Origin: Agromyces cerinus
GTDB lineage: Bacteria > Actinomycetota > Actinomycetes > Actinomycetales > Microbacteriaceae
Direction of reading: 5' to 3'
Assembly: GCF_016907835.1 (NCBI RefSeq)
Contig: NZ_JAFBCT010000001.1
Span: 3,844,001 to 3,908,000, forward strand
Length of the DNA stretch: 64,000 bases
The translations under genes and the position numbers were made by a program. Each line of letters opens with the position of its first letter. Positions within the stretch are counted from its first letter, which is position 1. The notes under the pieces are model-generated. The model was not told the origin of the DNA. It ran no database searches and saw nothing but the letters and a program-made list of their open reading frames with translations. Below are positions 24,746 to 32,574 of the stretch, one piece after another.

Positions 24746-24853
24746 ATGGAACGCAGTGACACCGATGTCGACGGCTCCCTCGCCGACCTGGATCAGGAGG
24801 CGCTGCGAGCCCTGCTCCGGTGTGCCCGCGAACTGTCGCCGGAGGCGTCGTGA
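24746..24853 (+). CDS. Small 35-residue ORF coupled to the GH15 gene
   Basis: ATG at 24746 after CGGAGG with a 5-base spacing encodes a 35-residue acidic/leucine-rich peptide (MERSDTDVDGSLADLDQEAL..., ending LSPEAS). Its TGA (24851-24853) overlaps the GTG start of the GH15 gene in GTGA. It has no hydrophobic segment. It may act as a translational coupler or leader, or be a true small protein; no homology is claimed. Confidence 0.5.
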   Translation: MERSDTDVDGSLADLDQEALRALLRCARELSPEAS

Positions 24854-26733
24854 CCGGGGGCCGGGCGCCGCAGATGCAGGGTGCGGTCGCGCGCTCGCCG
24901 TTCCCGCCGATCGCCTCGTTCGCGTTCCTCTCCGACTGCCACACGGGTGCGCTCGTCGCGCCCGACGGTGCGATCGGATGGCTCTGCCCGCCGCGATTCG
25001 ACGCCCCGAGCGTCTTCGCGACGATCCTCGACCGGCAGGCCGGGTACTTCCGGTTCGGGCCGTTCGACGTCAACGCGCCATCGGCCCGCACGTACGAACC
25101 GGGCACCAACGTGCTCGTGACGACGTGGAAGACCCCGACGGGCTGGGCCGAGGTGCGCGATGCGCTCACGATCGTGTCGCGATCGGCGCCCGACACGACC
25201 ACGCCGCACACCCGCGCGCCGGCCGACGACGACGCCGCGCACTGCCTCGTGCGCACGGTGACCTGCCTCGACGGACACGTCGAGATGGAACTGCTCTGCG
25301 AGCCGGTCTTCGACTACGGGCGCGTCGGCGCCGAATGGGATGGAGACGACGAACACGAGGCGACCGCGAGCGGCGGCGGGATGTCGCTGCGCCTTCGCTC
25401 CGACCTTCCGCTCGGAGTGCAGGGTGGCCACGTACGAGCGCGCCATACGCTGCACGCCGGCGACCGGGCGTTCTGCTCACTGTCCTGGGCCGATGACCTC
25501 GTCGGCCCGGCGACGTTCGAGGAGGCAGCGGCCGAACTCGACTCGACCGTCACCTACTGGCGCGACTGGCTCGCCGACGCGACGATTCCGGACCACCCGT
25601 GGCGCGAGTCCCTCGAGCGCTCGGCGCTGACCATCAAGGGGCTCACCTACATGCCGACCGGGGCGACGGTCGCAGCCCTCACCACCTCGCTCCCCGAGAC
25701 GCCGGGCGGGGAGCGCAACTGGGACTACCGCTACAACTGGATCCGCGACTCCTCCTTCACCGTGCAGGCGCTGCACTACCTCGACCTGGACTGGGAGGCC
25801 GACGAGTTCGTCGAGTTCCTCTCGGGGCTCGAGGCCAACGACGACGGTTCGCTGCAGATCATGTACGGCATCGACGGCCGACGCGACCTCACCGAGACGA
25901 CGCTCGACCACCTCACGGGCTATCAGGGCGCCCGGCCGGTGCGCACCGGCAACGGGGCGTTCGCGCAGCGCCAGAACGACCTGTACGGCGCCGTGCTCGA
26001 CGCGATCCTCATGCACGCCCATCGCAGCCAGCGCGTGCCGCGTGCGCTCTGGCCGCTCATCCGCTCGCAGGCGGAGTGCGCGACGGCGGTGTGGCGCGAG
26101 CCCGACCAGGGCATCTGGGAGGCGCGCGGGGCGCCCCAGCACTACGTGTCGTCGAAGATCATGTGCTGGGTGGCGCTCGACCGCGCCTCGAAGCTCGGCA
26201 CGGTCGTGGGCGACGCCGAGTCCGCGGTGCGGTGGCGCGTGGTCGCCGACGAGATCGCGGCCGACATCCTCGCCGAGGGGGTGAGCGAGCGGGGCGTGCT
26301 GCGTCAGCACTACGGCACCGATGCGCTCGATGCATCCGCTCTGCTGGCGGCGATCTACGGGTTCCTGGCGCCCGACGACGAACGGCTGCGCGCGACCGTG
26401 CTCGCGATCGCCGACGAGCTCTCCGAAGGTGGATTCGCGCTGCGCTATCGCACGGAGGAGACCGACGACGGTCTGTCTGGGCGTGAGGGCACGTTCCTCA
26501 TCTGCTCGTTCTGGCTCGTCTCGGCGCTCACCATCATCGGCGAGGGCGCCCGCGCCCGCGCGCTCATGGAGAAGCTGCTGCGCGTCGTCTCGCCGCTCGG
26601 CCTGCTCGCCGAGGAGCTCGACACCCAGACCGGGCAGCACCTCGGCAACTTCCCGCAGGCGTTCTCGCACCTCGCGCTCATCGAGGCGGCACGGCGCATC
26701 ATCATGATCGAGAAGCTGCTCGAGTTCGTCTGA
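24850..26733 (+). CDS. Glycoside hydrolase family 15 enzyme (glucoamylase/trehalase type)
   Basis: A 627-residue cytosolic enzyme of the GH15 (alpha/alpha)6 class. An N-terminal beta-sandwich starts PPIASFAFLSDCHTGALVAPDGAIGWLCPPRFDAPSVFA. The catalytic barrel begins near residue 255 with TSLPETPGGERNWDYRYNWIRDS. The first catalytic glutamate is probably in SGREGTFLICSFWLVS and the second in LAEELDTQTGQHLGNFPQAFSHL. Bacterial members of this architecture hydrolyse trehalose or maltooligosaccharides. The GTG start is fixed by the GTGA overlap with the 35-residue ORF. No signal peptide is visible. Confidence 0.9.
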   Translation: MTGGRAPQMQGAVARSPFPPIASFAFLSDCHTGALVAPDGAIGWLCPPRFDAPSVFATILDRQAGYFRFGPFDVNAPSARTYEPGTNVLVTTWKTPTGWAEVRDALTIVSRSAPDTTTPHTRAPADDDAAHCLVRTVTCLDGHVEMELLCEPVFDYGRVGAEWDGDDEHEATASGGGMSLRLRSDLPLGVQGGHVRARHTLHAGDRAFCSLSWADDLVGPATFEEAAAELDSTVTYWRDWLADATIPDHPWRESLERSALTIKGLTYMPTGATVAALTTSLPETPGGERNWDYRYNWIRDSSFTVQALHYLDLDWEADEFVEFLSGLEANDDGSLQIMYGIDGRRDLTETTLDHLTGYQGARPVRTGNGAFAQRQNDLYGAVLDAILMHAHRSQRVPRALWPLIRSQAECATAVWREPDQGIWEARGAPQHYVSSKIMCWVALDRASKLGTVVGDAESAVRWRVVADEIAADILAEGVSERGVLRQHYGTDALDASALLAAIYGFLAPDDERLRATVLAIADELSEGGFALRYRTEETDDGLSGREGTFLICSFWLVSALTIIGEGARARALMEKLLRVVSPLGLLAEELDTQTGQHLGNFPQAFSHLALIEAARRIIMIEKLLEFV

Positions 26734-26750
26734 GCGCCCCGCGGGTCGAG

Positions 26751-26845
26751 CTCGTCGGGTTCTGCGGGTTGAGCCTGTCGGGTTCTGCGGGTTGAGCCTG
26801 TCGAAACCGCCCCCGGGGCCGGGTTTCGACAAGCTCAACCCGCAG
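26751..26845. repeat. REP-like palindromic repeat cluster A
   Basis: Two degenerate direct copies (about 26751-26784) lead to an inverted pair: CTGCGGGTTGAGCCTGTCGAAACC-like left arm (26785-26808) and its reverse complement (26822-26845), 24-nt arms with one mismatch, 13-nt loop. The core word is GGTTGAGCCTGTCGAAACC. The same word recurs at 28251-28338 and inside the ATPase gene. The cluster lies in the GH15 to lipoprotein gap and may serve as terminator. Confidence 0.8.
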
Positions 26846-26900
26846 TACGGGCTCTGGCGCCGACGCGCATCGCACTGTTAGGTTCGCGGCGGAGGTGCGC

Positions 26901-27662
26901 ATGCGCGGTACGAGGGGTTCCGGGCCGAGGACGACGACTGCTGCGGCGTTGGCGGCGCTGGCGATGGTGGCGGCGCTGACCGCATGCTCCGGGGCGAGCG
27001 TGGCCGCAGGCGTCGCCACGGCGACGCCCGAGGCGACGGATGCCGCGGCGCAGATCGTGTCCATCCCGATGCCCGAGTTCGCACCATGGCCCGCAGGCGA
27101 CCCGTTCACCGATGCCGATGTGGAGGCCGCGCGCATCGCCGAGGCCGACCGCGATTGGCAGGGAGTGCTCGCACGGTTCCCCGATGCCGTGCGCCCCGAG
27201 GTCGCCTTCGAATACGTGACCGAGGCGAATCGCGTCGACGTCAGACGGGGCTGTTTCGAAGCAGCCGGTCTCCCGATCGAGGAGGGGCATTCCGGCACCC
27301 CTGACGGACCGGTCGTCAGCGTCAACGCGACCACGACGACGACCGCACAGGAGGTCGCCGCGTACACGTGCCGGGTCGCTCATCCCGACAGGCGCACCTC
27401 TGGACCGCCGAACGCCGAGCAGCTCGGTTGGATCTACGACTACCTGACCGAGTACTACGGCCCGTGCCTGGCCGAGAACGGCATCGACGTGGCCCCGGCC
27501 CCGCCGCGTGAGGAGTTCGTGGCGAACTGGCCGAACCAGGGGTGGTTCCCCTCGAACACCCGGTCGATGTACGACCCCGAGTGGGATGCCGCGCTTGAGG
27601 AAGCCTGCGTGGACCCCGACACCGCGATCATGACGGGGCTCGTGGATCGGGAGGACGGATGA
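26901..27662 (+). CDS. Hypothetical lipoprotein
   Basis: A 253-residue exported protein. The signal peptide (AALAALAMVAALTAC) ends in a lipobox near residue 31. The mature part contains cysteines (RRGCFEAAG, YTCRVAHPD, GPCLAENG, EEACVDPD) that could form two disulfides, and a proline/tryptophan-rich C-terminal segment. I do not recognise a named family. The ATG with GGAGG six bases upstream is preferred over the GTG six bases earlier. Its stop overlaps the next gene (ATGA), so the two form a translationally coupled pair. Confidence 0.7.
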   Translation: MRGTRGSGPRTTTAAALAALAMVAALTACSGASVAAGVATATPEATDAAAQIVSIPMPEFAPWPAGDPFTDADVEAARIAEADRDWQGVLARFPDAVRPEVAFEYVTEANRVDVRRGCFEAAGLPIEEGHSGTPDGPVVSVNATTTTTAQEVAAYTCRVAHPDRRTSGPPNAEQLGWIYDYLTEYYGPCLAENGIDVAPAPPREEFVANWPNQGWFPSNTRSMYDPEWDAALEEACVDPDTAIMTGLVDREDG

Positions 27663-28261
27663 CCGACGGAGTCGACCCCGGCCCCGGCCGTGCGTTCGAG
27701 CCGCCGCGACGCGGCGCGTCGTCGGGCGTCGACGACCTCCCGGCCGAGCCGTACCGGTGGGGCGTCGACGGCCCGCCGCAGGAGGCGTACAGCCGCGTCG
27801 GCGACACCGAGCGCTACCGCCCGCTGCACGCGTTCGCGCTCGCGCTCGCCGACGACCTCGAAGCGGAGTTCGACGTCGAGCGCGACGTCGAGCCGCCGGT
27901 CGAGCCCTGGCTCACAGAGGGCGTCGAGGTCGTGCGCGCGGTCCGGCTGCGCCCGCGAGCGGATGACGCGGCGCCGATCGTGATCGGCCTCACCTCGTTC
28001 CCCGGCCTCGTGATCGGATGCGGCGAGTTCACGAGACTGCCGTCGCCGTTCTGCGGATGCGATGCGTGCGACGAGCATGTCGCCGACTCGGTCGCGTCGG
28101 TGCGCGAGCACGTCGACGCTGTCGTGTCGGGCGGGTTCGCCGAGGCATCCGGCGGCTGGGCGTCATTCCGCACCGAGCGCGGGTCGAGCGAGGGCGGCGG
28201 CCCCGGCCCGTTCGGCACGCGCCGCGCATGGGCGGCATGGCCGCGCCGATCTGCGGGTTGA
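27659..28261 (+). CDS. DUF6226-like protein
   Basis: A 200-residue cytosolic protein with the layout of the actinobacterial DUF6226 family: YRWGVDGPPQEAYSRVGDTERYRPLHAFALALADDLEAEFDV, then RLRPRADDAAPIVIGLTSFPGLVIGCGEF, a double-cysteine segment LPSPFCGCDACDEHVADSV, and a variable tail. Function unknown. It is coupled to the lipoprotein gene upstream by an ATGA overlap. The last residues and the TGA stop (28259-28261) are supplied by a copy of the REP-like repeat CTGCGGGTTGAGCC, so the repeat defines the C-terminus. Confidence 0.7.
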   Translation: MTDGVDPGPGRAFEPPRRGASSGVDDLPAEPYRWGVDGPPQEAYSRVGDTERYRPLHAFALALADDLEAEFDVERDVEPPVEPWLTEGVEVVRAVRLRPRADDAAPIVIGLTSFPGLVIGCGEFTRLPSPFCGCDACDEHVADSVASVREHVDAVVSGGFAEASGGWASFRTERGSSEGGGPGPFGTRRAWAAWPRRSAG

Positions 28262-28338
28262 GCCCGGTCGAGCGTTCTTGCGGGTTGAGCCTGTCGAAAC
28301 CCCGCTCCGTGAGGCGGTTTCGACAGGCTCAACCCGCA
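28251..28338. repeat. REP-like palindromic repeat cluster B
   Basis: A degenerate copy at 28251-28273 overlaps the stop of the DUF6226-like gene. It is followed by a perfect inverted pair with 23-nt arms (28279-28301 and 28316-28338) and a 14-nt loop. It lies between convergent genes and ends eight bases before the stop of the copper ATPase, so it probably terminates both transcripts. Confidence 0.85.
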
Positions 28339-28346
28339 GACGCGCC

Positions 28347-30659
28347 TCAGCTCGCCCGGTCGAGCACCGCGCGGGTCGAAGCCTCGGGCCGCAGGTCGAG
28401 GCGGCGCAGCAGCTGCGCGTTCGCCGCGACGATCACCGTCGAGAGGCTCATCAGGATCGCGCCGACCGACATCGGCAGCACGAACCCGATCGGGGCGAGG
28501 ATGCCCGCCGCGAGCGGCACCGACACGAGGTTGTATCCGGCGGCCCACCACAGGTTCTGCGACATCTTGCGGTAGCTCGCCCGCGACAGCTCGATGACCG
28601 AGATCACCGAACGCGGGTCGCTCGAGGCGAGGATCACGCCGGCCGAGGCGATCGCGACATCCGTGCCGGCACCGATCGCGATGCCGACGTTCGCCTGCGC
28701 GAGCGCCGGGGCGTCGTTGACGCCGTCGCCGACCATCGCGACCGAGAGGCCCTCGTGCTGCAGCTCCTGCACCTTCGCGGCCTTGTCTTCGGGGCGCACG
28801 CCCGCGTAGACCCGGTCGATGCCGAGCTGCGCGGCGACCGTGCGGGCCACCGGCTCGGCGTCGCCCGTGATCATCACGACCTGTACGCCGAGGGCGTGGA
28901 GCGCCTCGACTGCCTCCTTCGACTCGGGCCGGATCTCGTCGGCCAGCGCGATGGCGCCGGCCACCCCGCCGTCGACGAGCACGTGCAGCACCGTCGAGCC
29001 GGCTTCGGCCCAGGCGACGGATGCCGCGAGCGGCGCGAGGCCCTCGCGCTCGAGCATGCCGGGGCCGCCGACCTGCACGGCCCGGCCGTCGACCATGGCG
29101 CGAACGCCGATCGCGGCGGAGGCCTCGAAGCCCTGGGCGGCGCGCGTCGCGAGCCCGCGGTGGCCGGCCTCGGCCACGATCGCCTTCGCGAGCGGGTGCT
29201 CCGAGTCGCCCTCGGCGGATGCCGCGAGCACGAGCACCTCGTCGAGGTCGTGACCCGGTGCGGCCGCGGCATCCGTCACGGCGGGCTCGCCCTTGGTCAG
29301 CGTGCCGGTCTTGTCGAAGAGCACCGCGCCGACCGTGCGCATCGTCTCGAGCGCGAGGCGGTCGGTGACGAGCACGCCGCCCTTCGCCGCACGCTCGGTC
29401 GCGATGGACACGACGAGCGGGATGGCGAGGCCGAGGGCGTGGGGGCAGGCGATCACGAGCACGGTGATCGTGCGGATCACGGCGTCGTCGGGGTCGCCGA
29501 GCAGGGTCCAGGCGATCGCGGTGATCACCGCAGCGCCGAGCGCGAACCAGAAGAGCCAGCCGGCGGCGCGGTCGGCGAGGCGCTGCGCACGCGAGGTCGA
29601 GGCCTGCGCCTGCGCGACGAGGCGCTGGATGCCCGCGAGGGCGGTGTCGTCGCCGACCGCGCCGACCCGCACGCGGATCGCAGTGTCGGTCGCGACCGTG
29701 CCGGCGACGACGTGCGCGCCGGGGCCGCGGGCGACCGTCGACGATTCACCCGTGATCATCGACTCGTCCATCGCGGCCGTGCCGTCGATGACCTCGCCGT
29801 CGGCGGGCACGCGGCCGCCGGGGCGCACGATGACGACGTCGCCGACCGAGAGCTCCGAGGGGGAGACGGTCTCGATTGCGAGGCTGCTGGTTGAGCCTGT
29901 CGAAACCCCGTCGGTCGAGCCCGTCGCGACCACCCGCTCGGCCTCGTCGGGCAGCAGGGCGGCGAGCGCCTCGAGCGCGCTCGACGCCTGCATGATCGAG
30001 CGCATCTCGATCCAGTGACCGAGCAGCATGATCACGATGAGGAGCGCGAGCTCCCACCAGAAGTCGAGGTGGTGGCTGAGCAGGCCGAGGCTCGCGCCGA
30101 GCGATGCGAAGTATGCGACCGTGATGGCGAGTCCGATGAGCAGCATCATGCCGGGCTTGCGCGCCTTCAGCTCCGACCAGGCGCCCGTGAGGAACGGCTT
30201 GCCGCCCCAGAAGTACATGACCGTGCCGAGCACCGGGGAGATCCACGGGATCACGGGGTTGTCGGGCAGCGTGTAGCCGAGGATCGAGGCGAACATCGGG
30301 CTGAACGCGATCGTCGGCACGGCGATCACGAGCATGATCCAGAACAGGCGGCGGAACTGGCCGACGTGATCGCCGTGCCCGCCGTGGCCGCTCATGTCGT
30401 GACCTGCGTGCGGGTCGTGCCCGCTCATGTCGTGACCTGCGTGCGGGTCGTGCGCGCTCATGTCGTGTCCGGCGTGCGGGTCGTGCCCGCTCATGTCGTG
30501 CCCCGCGTGCGGGGCGGGTGCCGTCGCCGCCGGCGCGTGCTGGTGCCCGGCATGCGAGTCCTGCGCACTCGTGTCGTGCCCTGCGTGACCGTCGTGCCCC
30601 GCGTGACCATCGTGCCCTGCGTGACCCTCGTGTTCGTGTCCGCCGTGCGTCGTGCTCAT
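28347..30659 (-). CDS. CopB-type copper-transporting P-type ATPase (CPH motif)
   Basis: A 770-residue inner-membrane pump. Instead of HMA domains it has a roughly 100-residue His/Gly/Asp/Met-rich N-terminus built of HAGHD and MSGHDPHAGHD repeats, a likely metal sponge. The core has the actuator TGES, the membrane metal site CPH in IACPHALGLAIPLV (near residue 405), DKTGTLTKG, and MVGDGVNDAPAL. CPH defines the P1B-3 (CopB) class, which exports Cu(II)/Cu(I). In the actuator region lies ATGSTDGVSTGSTSSLAIE, coded by a REP-like repeat captured in frame. Start has GGAGGAAG seven bases upstream; a CsoR-like site precedes it. Confidence 0.93.
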   Translation of the reverse strand: MSTTHGGHEHEGHAGHDGHAGHDGHAGHDTSAQDSHAGHQHAPAATAPAPHAGHDMSGHDPHAGHDMSAHDPHAGHDMSGHDPHAGHDMSGHGGHGDHVGQFRRLFWIMLVIAVPTIAFSPMFASILGYTLPDNPVIPWISPVLGTVMYFWGGKPFLTGAWSELKARKPGMMLLIGLAITVAYFASLGASLGLLSHHLDFWWELALLIVIMLLGHWIEMRSIMQASSALEALAALLPDEAERVVATGSTDGVSTGSTSSLAIETVSPSELSVGDVVIVRPGGRVPADGEVIDGTAAMDESMITGESSTVARGPGAHVVAGTVATDTAIRVRVGAVGDDTALAGIQRLVAQAQASTSRAQRLADRAAGWLFWFALGAAVITAIAWTLLGDPDDAVIRTITVLVIACPHALGLAIPLVVSIATERAAKGGVLVTDRLALETMRTVGAVLFDKTGTLTKGEPAVTDAAAAPGHDLDEVLVLAASAEGDSEHPLAKAIVAEAGHRGLATRAAQGFEASAAIGVRAMVDGRAVQVGGPGMLEREGLAPLAASVAWAEAGSTVLHVLVDGGVAGAIALADEIRPESKEAVEALHALGVQVVMITGDAEPVARTVAAQLGIDRVYAGVRPEDKAAKVQELQHEGLSVAMVGDGVNDAPALAQANVGIAIGAGTDVAIASAGVILASSDPRSVISVIELSRASYRKMSQNLWWAAGYNLVSVPLAAGILAPIGFVLPMSVGAILMSLSTVIVAANAQLLRRLDLRPEASTRAVLDRAS
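29889..29931. repeat. REP-like repeat embedded in the copper ATPase gene
   Basis: GGTTGAGCCTGTCGAAACC (29889-29907), identical to the intergenic repeats, and a degenerate copy CGGTCGAGCCCGTCGCGACC (29912-29931) lie inside the ATPase reading frame. On the coding strand they add the peptide TGSTDGVSTGSTSS to the actuator domain. Confidence 0.85.
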
Positions 30660-30694
30660 CGATCTTCCTCCGTCGTCAAGCTCGAGTCGAGCTT

Positions 30695-30711
30695 ATACCC
30701 CTAGGGGGTAT
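30695..30711 (-). promoter_or_regulatory. CsoR-like copper operator before the copper ATPase
   Basis: ATACCCCTAGGGGGTAT is a near-perfect palindrome of the CsoR class. On the minus strand TATAAG (-10) overlaps its downstream end, and ATGACA lies 15 bp further up. It is about 36 bp before the ATPase start codon and resembles the site before the copper chaperone gene. Confidence 0.8.
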
Positions 30712-30783
30712 CTGTCATCAGGTGGAAACGCCTGCTCGCCCGAACTATTCCCGAGTCGTCGCGAACGTCCTCCGACGGTAGCA

Positions 30784-30845
30784 GCGGATGCCGCGGGGTT
30801 CGCGGATCGAGAACAGGGGCGCGCGCGGCATCCGCATCGTGCTGT
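30784..30845. repeat. Inverted GGATGCC word upstream of the epimerase
   Basis: GCGGATGCCGCG (30784-30795) and CGCGGCATCCGC (30834-30845) are perfect 12-bp inverted copies 38 bp apart in the intergenic region; the right copy ends ten bases before the epimerase start codon. Confidence 0.55.
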
Positions 30846-30854
30846 GATGTCCGC

Positions 30855-31841
30855 ATGGAGATCCTGATCCTCGGCGGTACCCAGTGGCTCGGTCGCGAAC
30901 TCGCCCGGGAGGCGTTGCGCCGCGGGCACGCGGTCACCTCGTTCGCACGGGGGGAGGCCGGCGCGGCGGCCGAGGGCTCGGCCTTCGTCGCGGGCGATCG
31001 ATCGGAGCCCGGCGCCTACGACGCCGTCGCCGGTCGCGAATGGGACGCCGTCATCGACGTCACCCGACAGCCGGGATTCGCGCGCGGCGCCGCCGCGGCG
31101 CTCGCCCAGCAGACGGCCCACTGGACCTTCATCTCCTCGGGCAACGTCTACGCCGCCCAGAACGAACCGGGCGCCGACGAGTCGGCCGAGCTCATGCCGC
31201 CGCTCGATGGCGACGAATCGACCGCGGAGACGTACGGCGAGGCGAAGTCCGCCATCGAGGCGGCGTACCGGCAGGCCCTGGGCGACCGACTGCTCGTGGT
31301 CCGCCCCGGCCTCATCGTCGGACCCGGCGACCCGTCGGGCCGCGGCGGCTACTGGGTGGCGCGCGCCGCGCGCAGCGACGAGCCGATGCTCGTGCCCGAC
31401 ATCCTCGACGACGCCGTGCAGGCGATCCACGTCGACGACCTCGTGGCCTTCACGCTCGATGCGATCGAGCGAGGGGCCACCGGTGCGTTCAACGCGGTCG
31501 GCGAGCGCACCACGTTCGGCGACTGGCTCGACCGCTCGCGCGCGATCGCCGGGCACGAGGGCGAGGTCGTCGCGGTCTCGCCGGAGTGGCTCGCCGAGCA
31601 GGGGGTGGCCGAGTGGTCGGGTCCCGAGTCGTTGCCGCTCTGGATCATCGACCCCGAGTGGCGCGCCTTCCTCGACCGGTCGAACGCCGCGGCGGTCGCG
31701 GCGGGCCTGCGACTGCGCCCGCTCGACCAGCTGCTGCGCGAGATCCTCGAGTGGGAGCGCAGTCAGGGGCTCGATCGCGAGCGCGGCGCCGGGCTCACCG
31801 CCGACCGCGAGCGTGAGCTGCTCGCGGCCCTCCGCGGCTGA
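30855..31841 (+). CDS. NAD-dependent epimerase/dehydratase family protein
   Basis: A 328-residue short-chain dehydrogenase of the extended type. The Rossmann nucleotide-binding motif is at residues 6-12 (GGTQWLG). The FISSGNVYA stretch holds the catalytic Ser region, and TYGEAKSAIE the YxxxK pair (YGEAK). A conserved AIHVDDLVAFTLDAIERGATGAFNAVG follows. Substrate unknown; such proteins with a C-terminal DRERELLAAL tail are common single genes in actinobacteria. No clear ribosome site precedes the ATG; TGTGAT ends six bases before it, so a leaderless start is possible. Confidence 0.88.
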   Translation: MEILILGGTQWLGRELAREALRRGHAVTSFARGEAGAAAEGSAFVAGDRSEPGAYDAVAGREWDAVIDVTRQPGFARGAAAALAQQTAHWTFISSGNVYAAQNEPGADESAELMPPLDGDESTAETYGEAKSAIEAAYRQALGDRLLVVRPGLIVGPGDPSGRGGYWVARAARSDEPMLVPDILDDAVQAIHVDDLVAFTLDAIERGATGAFNAVGERTTFGDWLDRSRAIAGHEGEVVAVSPEWLAEQGVAEWSGPESLPLWIIDPEWRAFLDRSNAAAVAAGLRLRPLDQLLREILEWERSQGLDRERGAGLTADRERELLAALRG

Positions 31842-31948
31842 GGCTGCCGCGCTCGCCGGCCAGGTGAGGTCGCCGACCAGGTGACGCCCGCCTCGCCGGC
31901 GAGTACCATGCCGCCCATGGTGCGAAGGTGCCTCCGCGGAGTCGCGGG

Positions 31949-32500
31949 ATGCTGACCGGCGAACTGGTGACGCTCGCCCCGGTGCGGCAGGCCGACCTGC
32001 CTGCGTTCTACGAGGCGCAGGTCGACCTCGGCACTCGCGGCGCCTACTTCCCGCTCACGGTCGTGTCGGAGCCGGTGCTCGCCGCGCGGTTCGCCGCGAC
32101 CGGATTCTGGGAGCGCGACGAGGGCACGCTCCTGATCCGCGTCCGAGCCGACGACGCTCGCATCATCGGGCACATCGAGTTCTTCATCCCGGTGAACTAC
32201 TGGGACGCGTACGAGCTCTCGTACCAGCTGTACGACCCGGCCCAGGCCGGCCGCGGCTACGTGACGGAGGCGGTGCAACTGCTCGTCGACCACCTCTTCG
32301 GCACCAAGAAGAAGCACCGCATCCAGCTGGTGATCGTGCCCGAGAACGGTGCCAGCCGGCGCATCGCCGAGAAGTGCGGGTTCATGTACGAGGGCGTCGC
32401 CCGCGGGGCGTTCTTCAACGCGGGAACGAATCACGACGTGGCTGTCTACAGCCTCCTCCGCACCGATGCGCGACCCTGGCGTACGAGCGAACGACCGTGA
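31949..32500 (+). CDS. GNAT family N-acetyltransferase (RimJ/RimL type)
   Basis: A 183-residue acetyltransferase. Seen are LTGELVTLAPVRQADLPAFYEAQ at the start, GHIEFFIPVNYWDAYELSYQLYDPAQAGRGYVTEAVQLLVDHLF with the acetyl-CoA loop AGRGYVTEA (about residues 101-109), and NGASRRIAEKCGFMYEGVARGAFF typical of RimJ/RimL-like enzymes. Start at ATG 31949 is chosen for its GGAG seven bases upstream; an in-frame GTG lies 21 bases earlier. Substrate unknown. Confidence 0.85.
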   Translation: MLTGELVTLAPVRQADLPAFYEAQVDLGTRGAYFPLTVVSEPVLAARFAATGFWERDEGTLLIRVRADDARIIGHIEFFIPVNYWDAYELSYQLYDPAQAGRGYVTEAVQLLVDHLFGTKKKHRIQLVIVPENGASRRIAEKCGFMYEGVARGAFFNAGTNHDVAVYSLLRTDARPWRTSERP

Positions 32501-32504
32501 GTCG

Positions 32505-32518
32505 TCCGGTATCGCAGA
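32505..32518. promoter_or_regulatory. Hut motif upstream of hutG
   Basis: TCCGG-TATC-GCAGA (32505-32518) matches the site before hutH (TCCGG-TATC-CCAGA) with one mismatch, and the reverse of the site before hutU. It lies 57 bases upstream of hutG. Three such sites in front of all hut transcripts point to one regulator, most simply the IclR protein encoded beside hutH. Confidence 0.75.
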
Positions 32519-32526
32519 CACGAGTG

Positions 32527-32559
32527 ATGGCGGATGCCTCGGCTCGCGGCATCCGCCAT
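32527..32559 (+). terminator. Hairpin between the GNAT gene and hutG
   Basis: ATGGCGGATGC (32527-32537) pairs with GCATCCGCCAT (32549-32559), 11 bp, over an 11-nt loop. It sits between the GNAT stop and the hutG -10 box and probably terminates the upstream transcript. Confidence 0.6.
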
Positions 32560-32562
32560 TGC

Positions 32563-32568
32563 TAGCGT
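32563..32568 (+). promoter_or_regulatory. -10 box of hutG
   Basis: TAGCGT at 32563-32568, preceded by TGC (extended -10), ends six bases before the hutG ATG, so transcription would start at the ATG (leaderless). The hut motif lies directly upstream. Confidence 0.55.
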
Positions 32569-32574
32569 CTGACC

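Noticed and set aside
28062..29894. Long plus-strand reading frame opposite the copper ATPase
   Set aside because: It is antisense to a gene with every P-type ATPase motif; its translation is Arg/His/Asp-rich low complexity with no start signal. High GC makes such shadows common.
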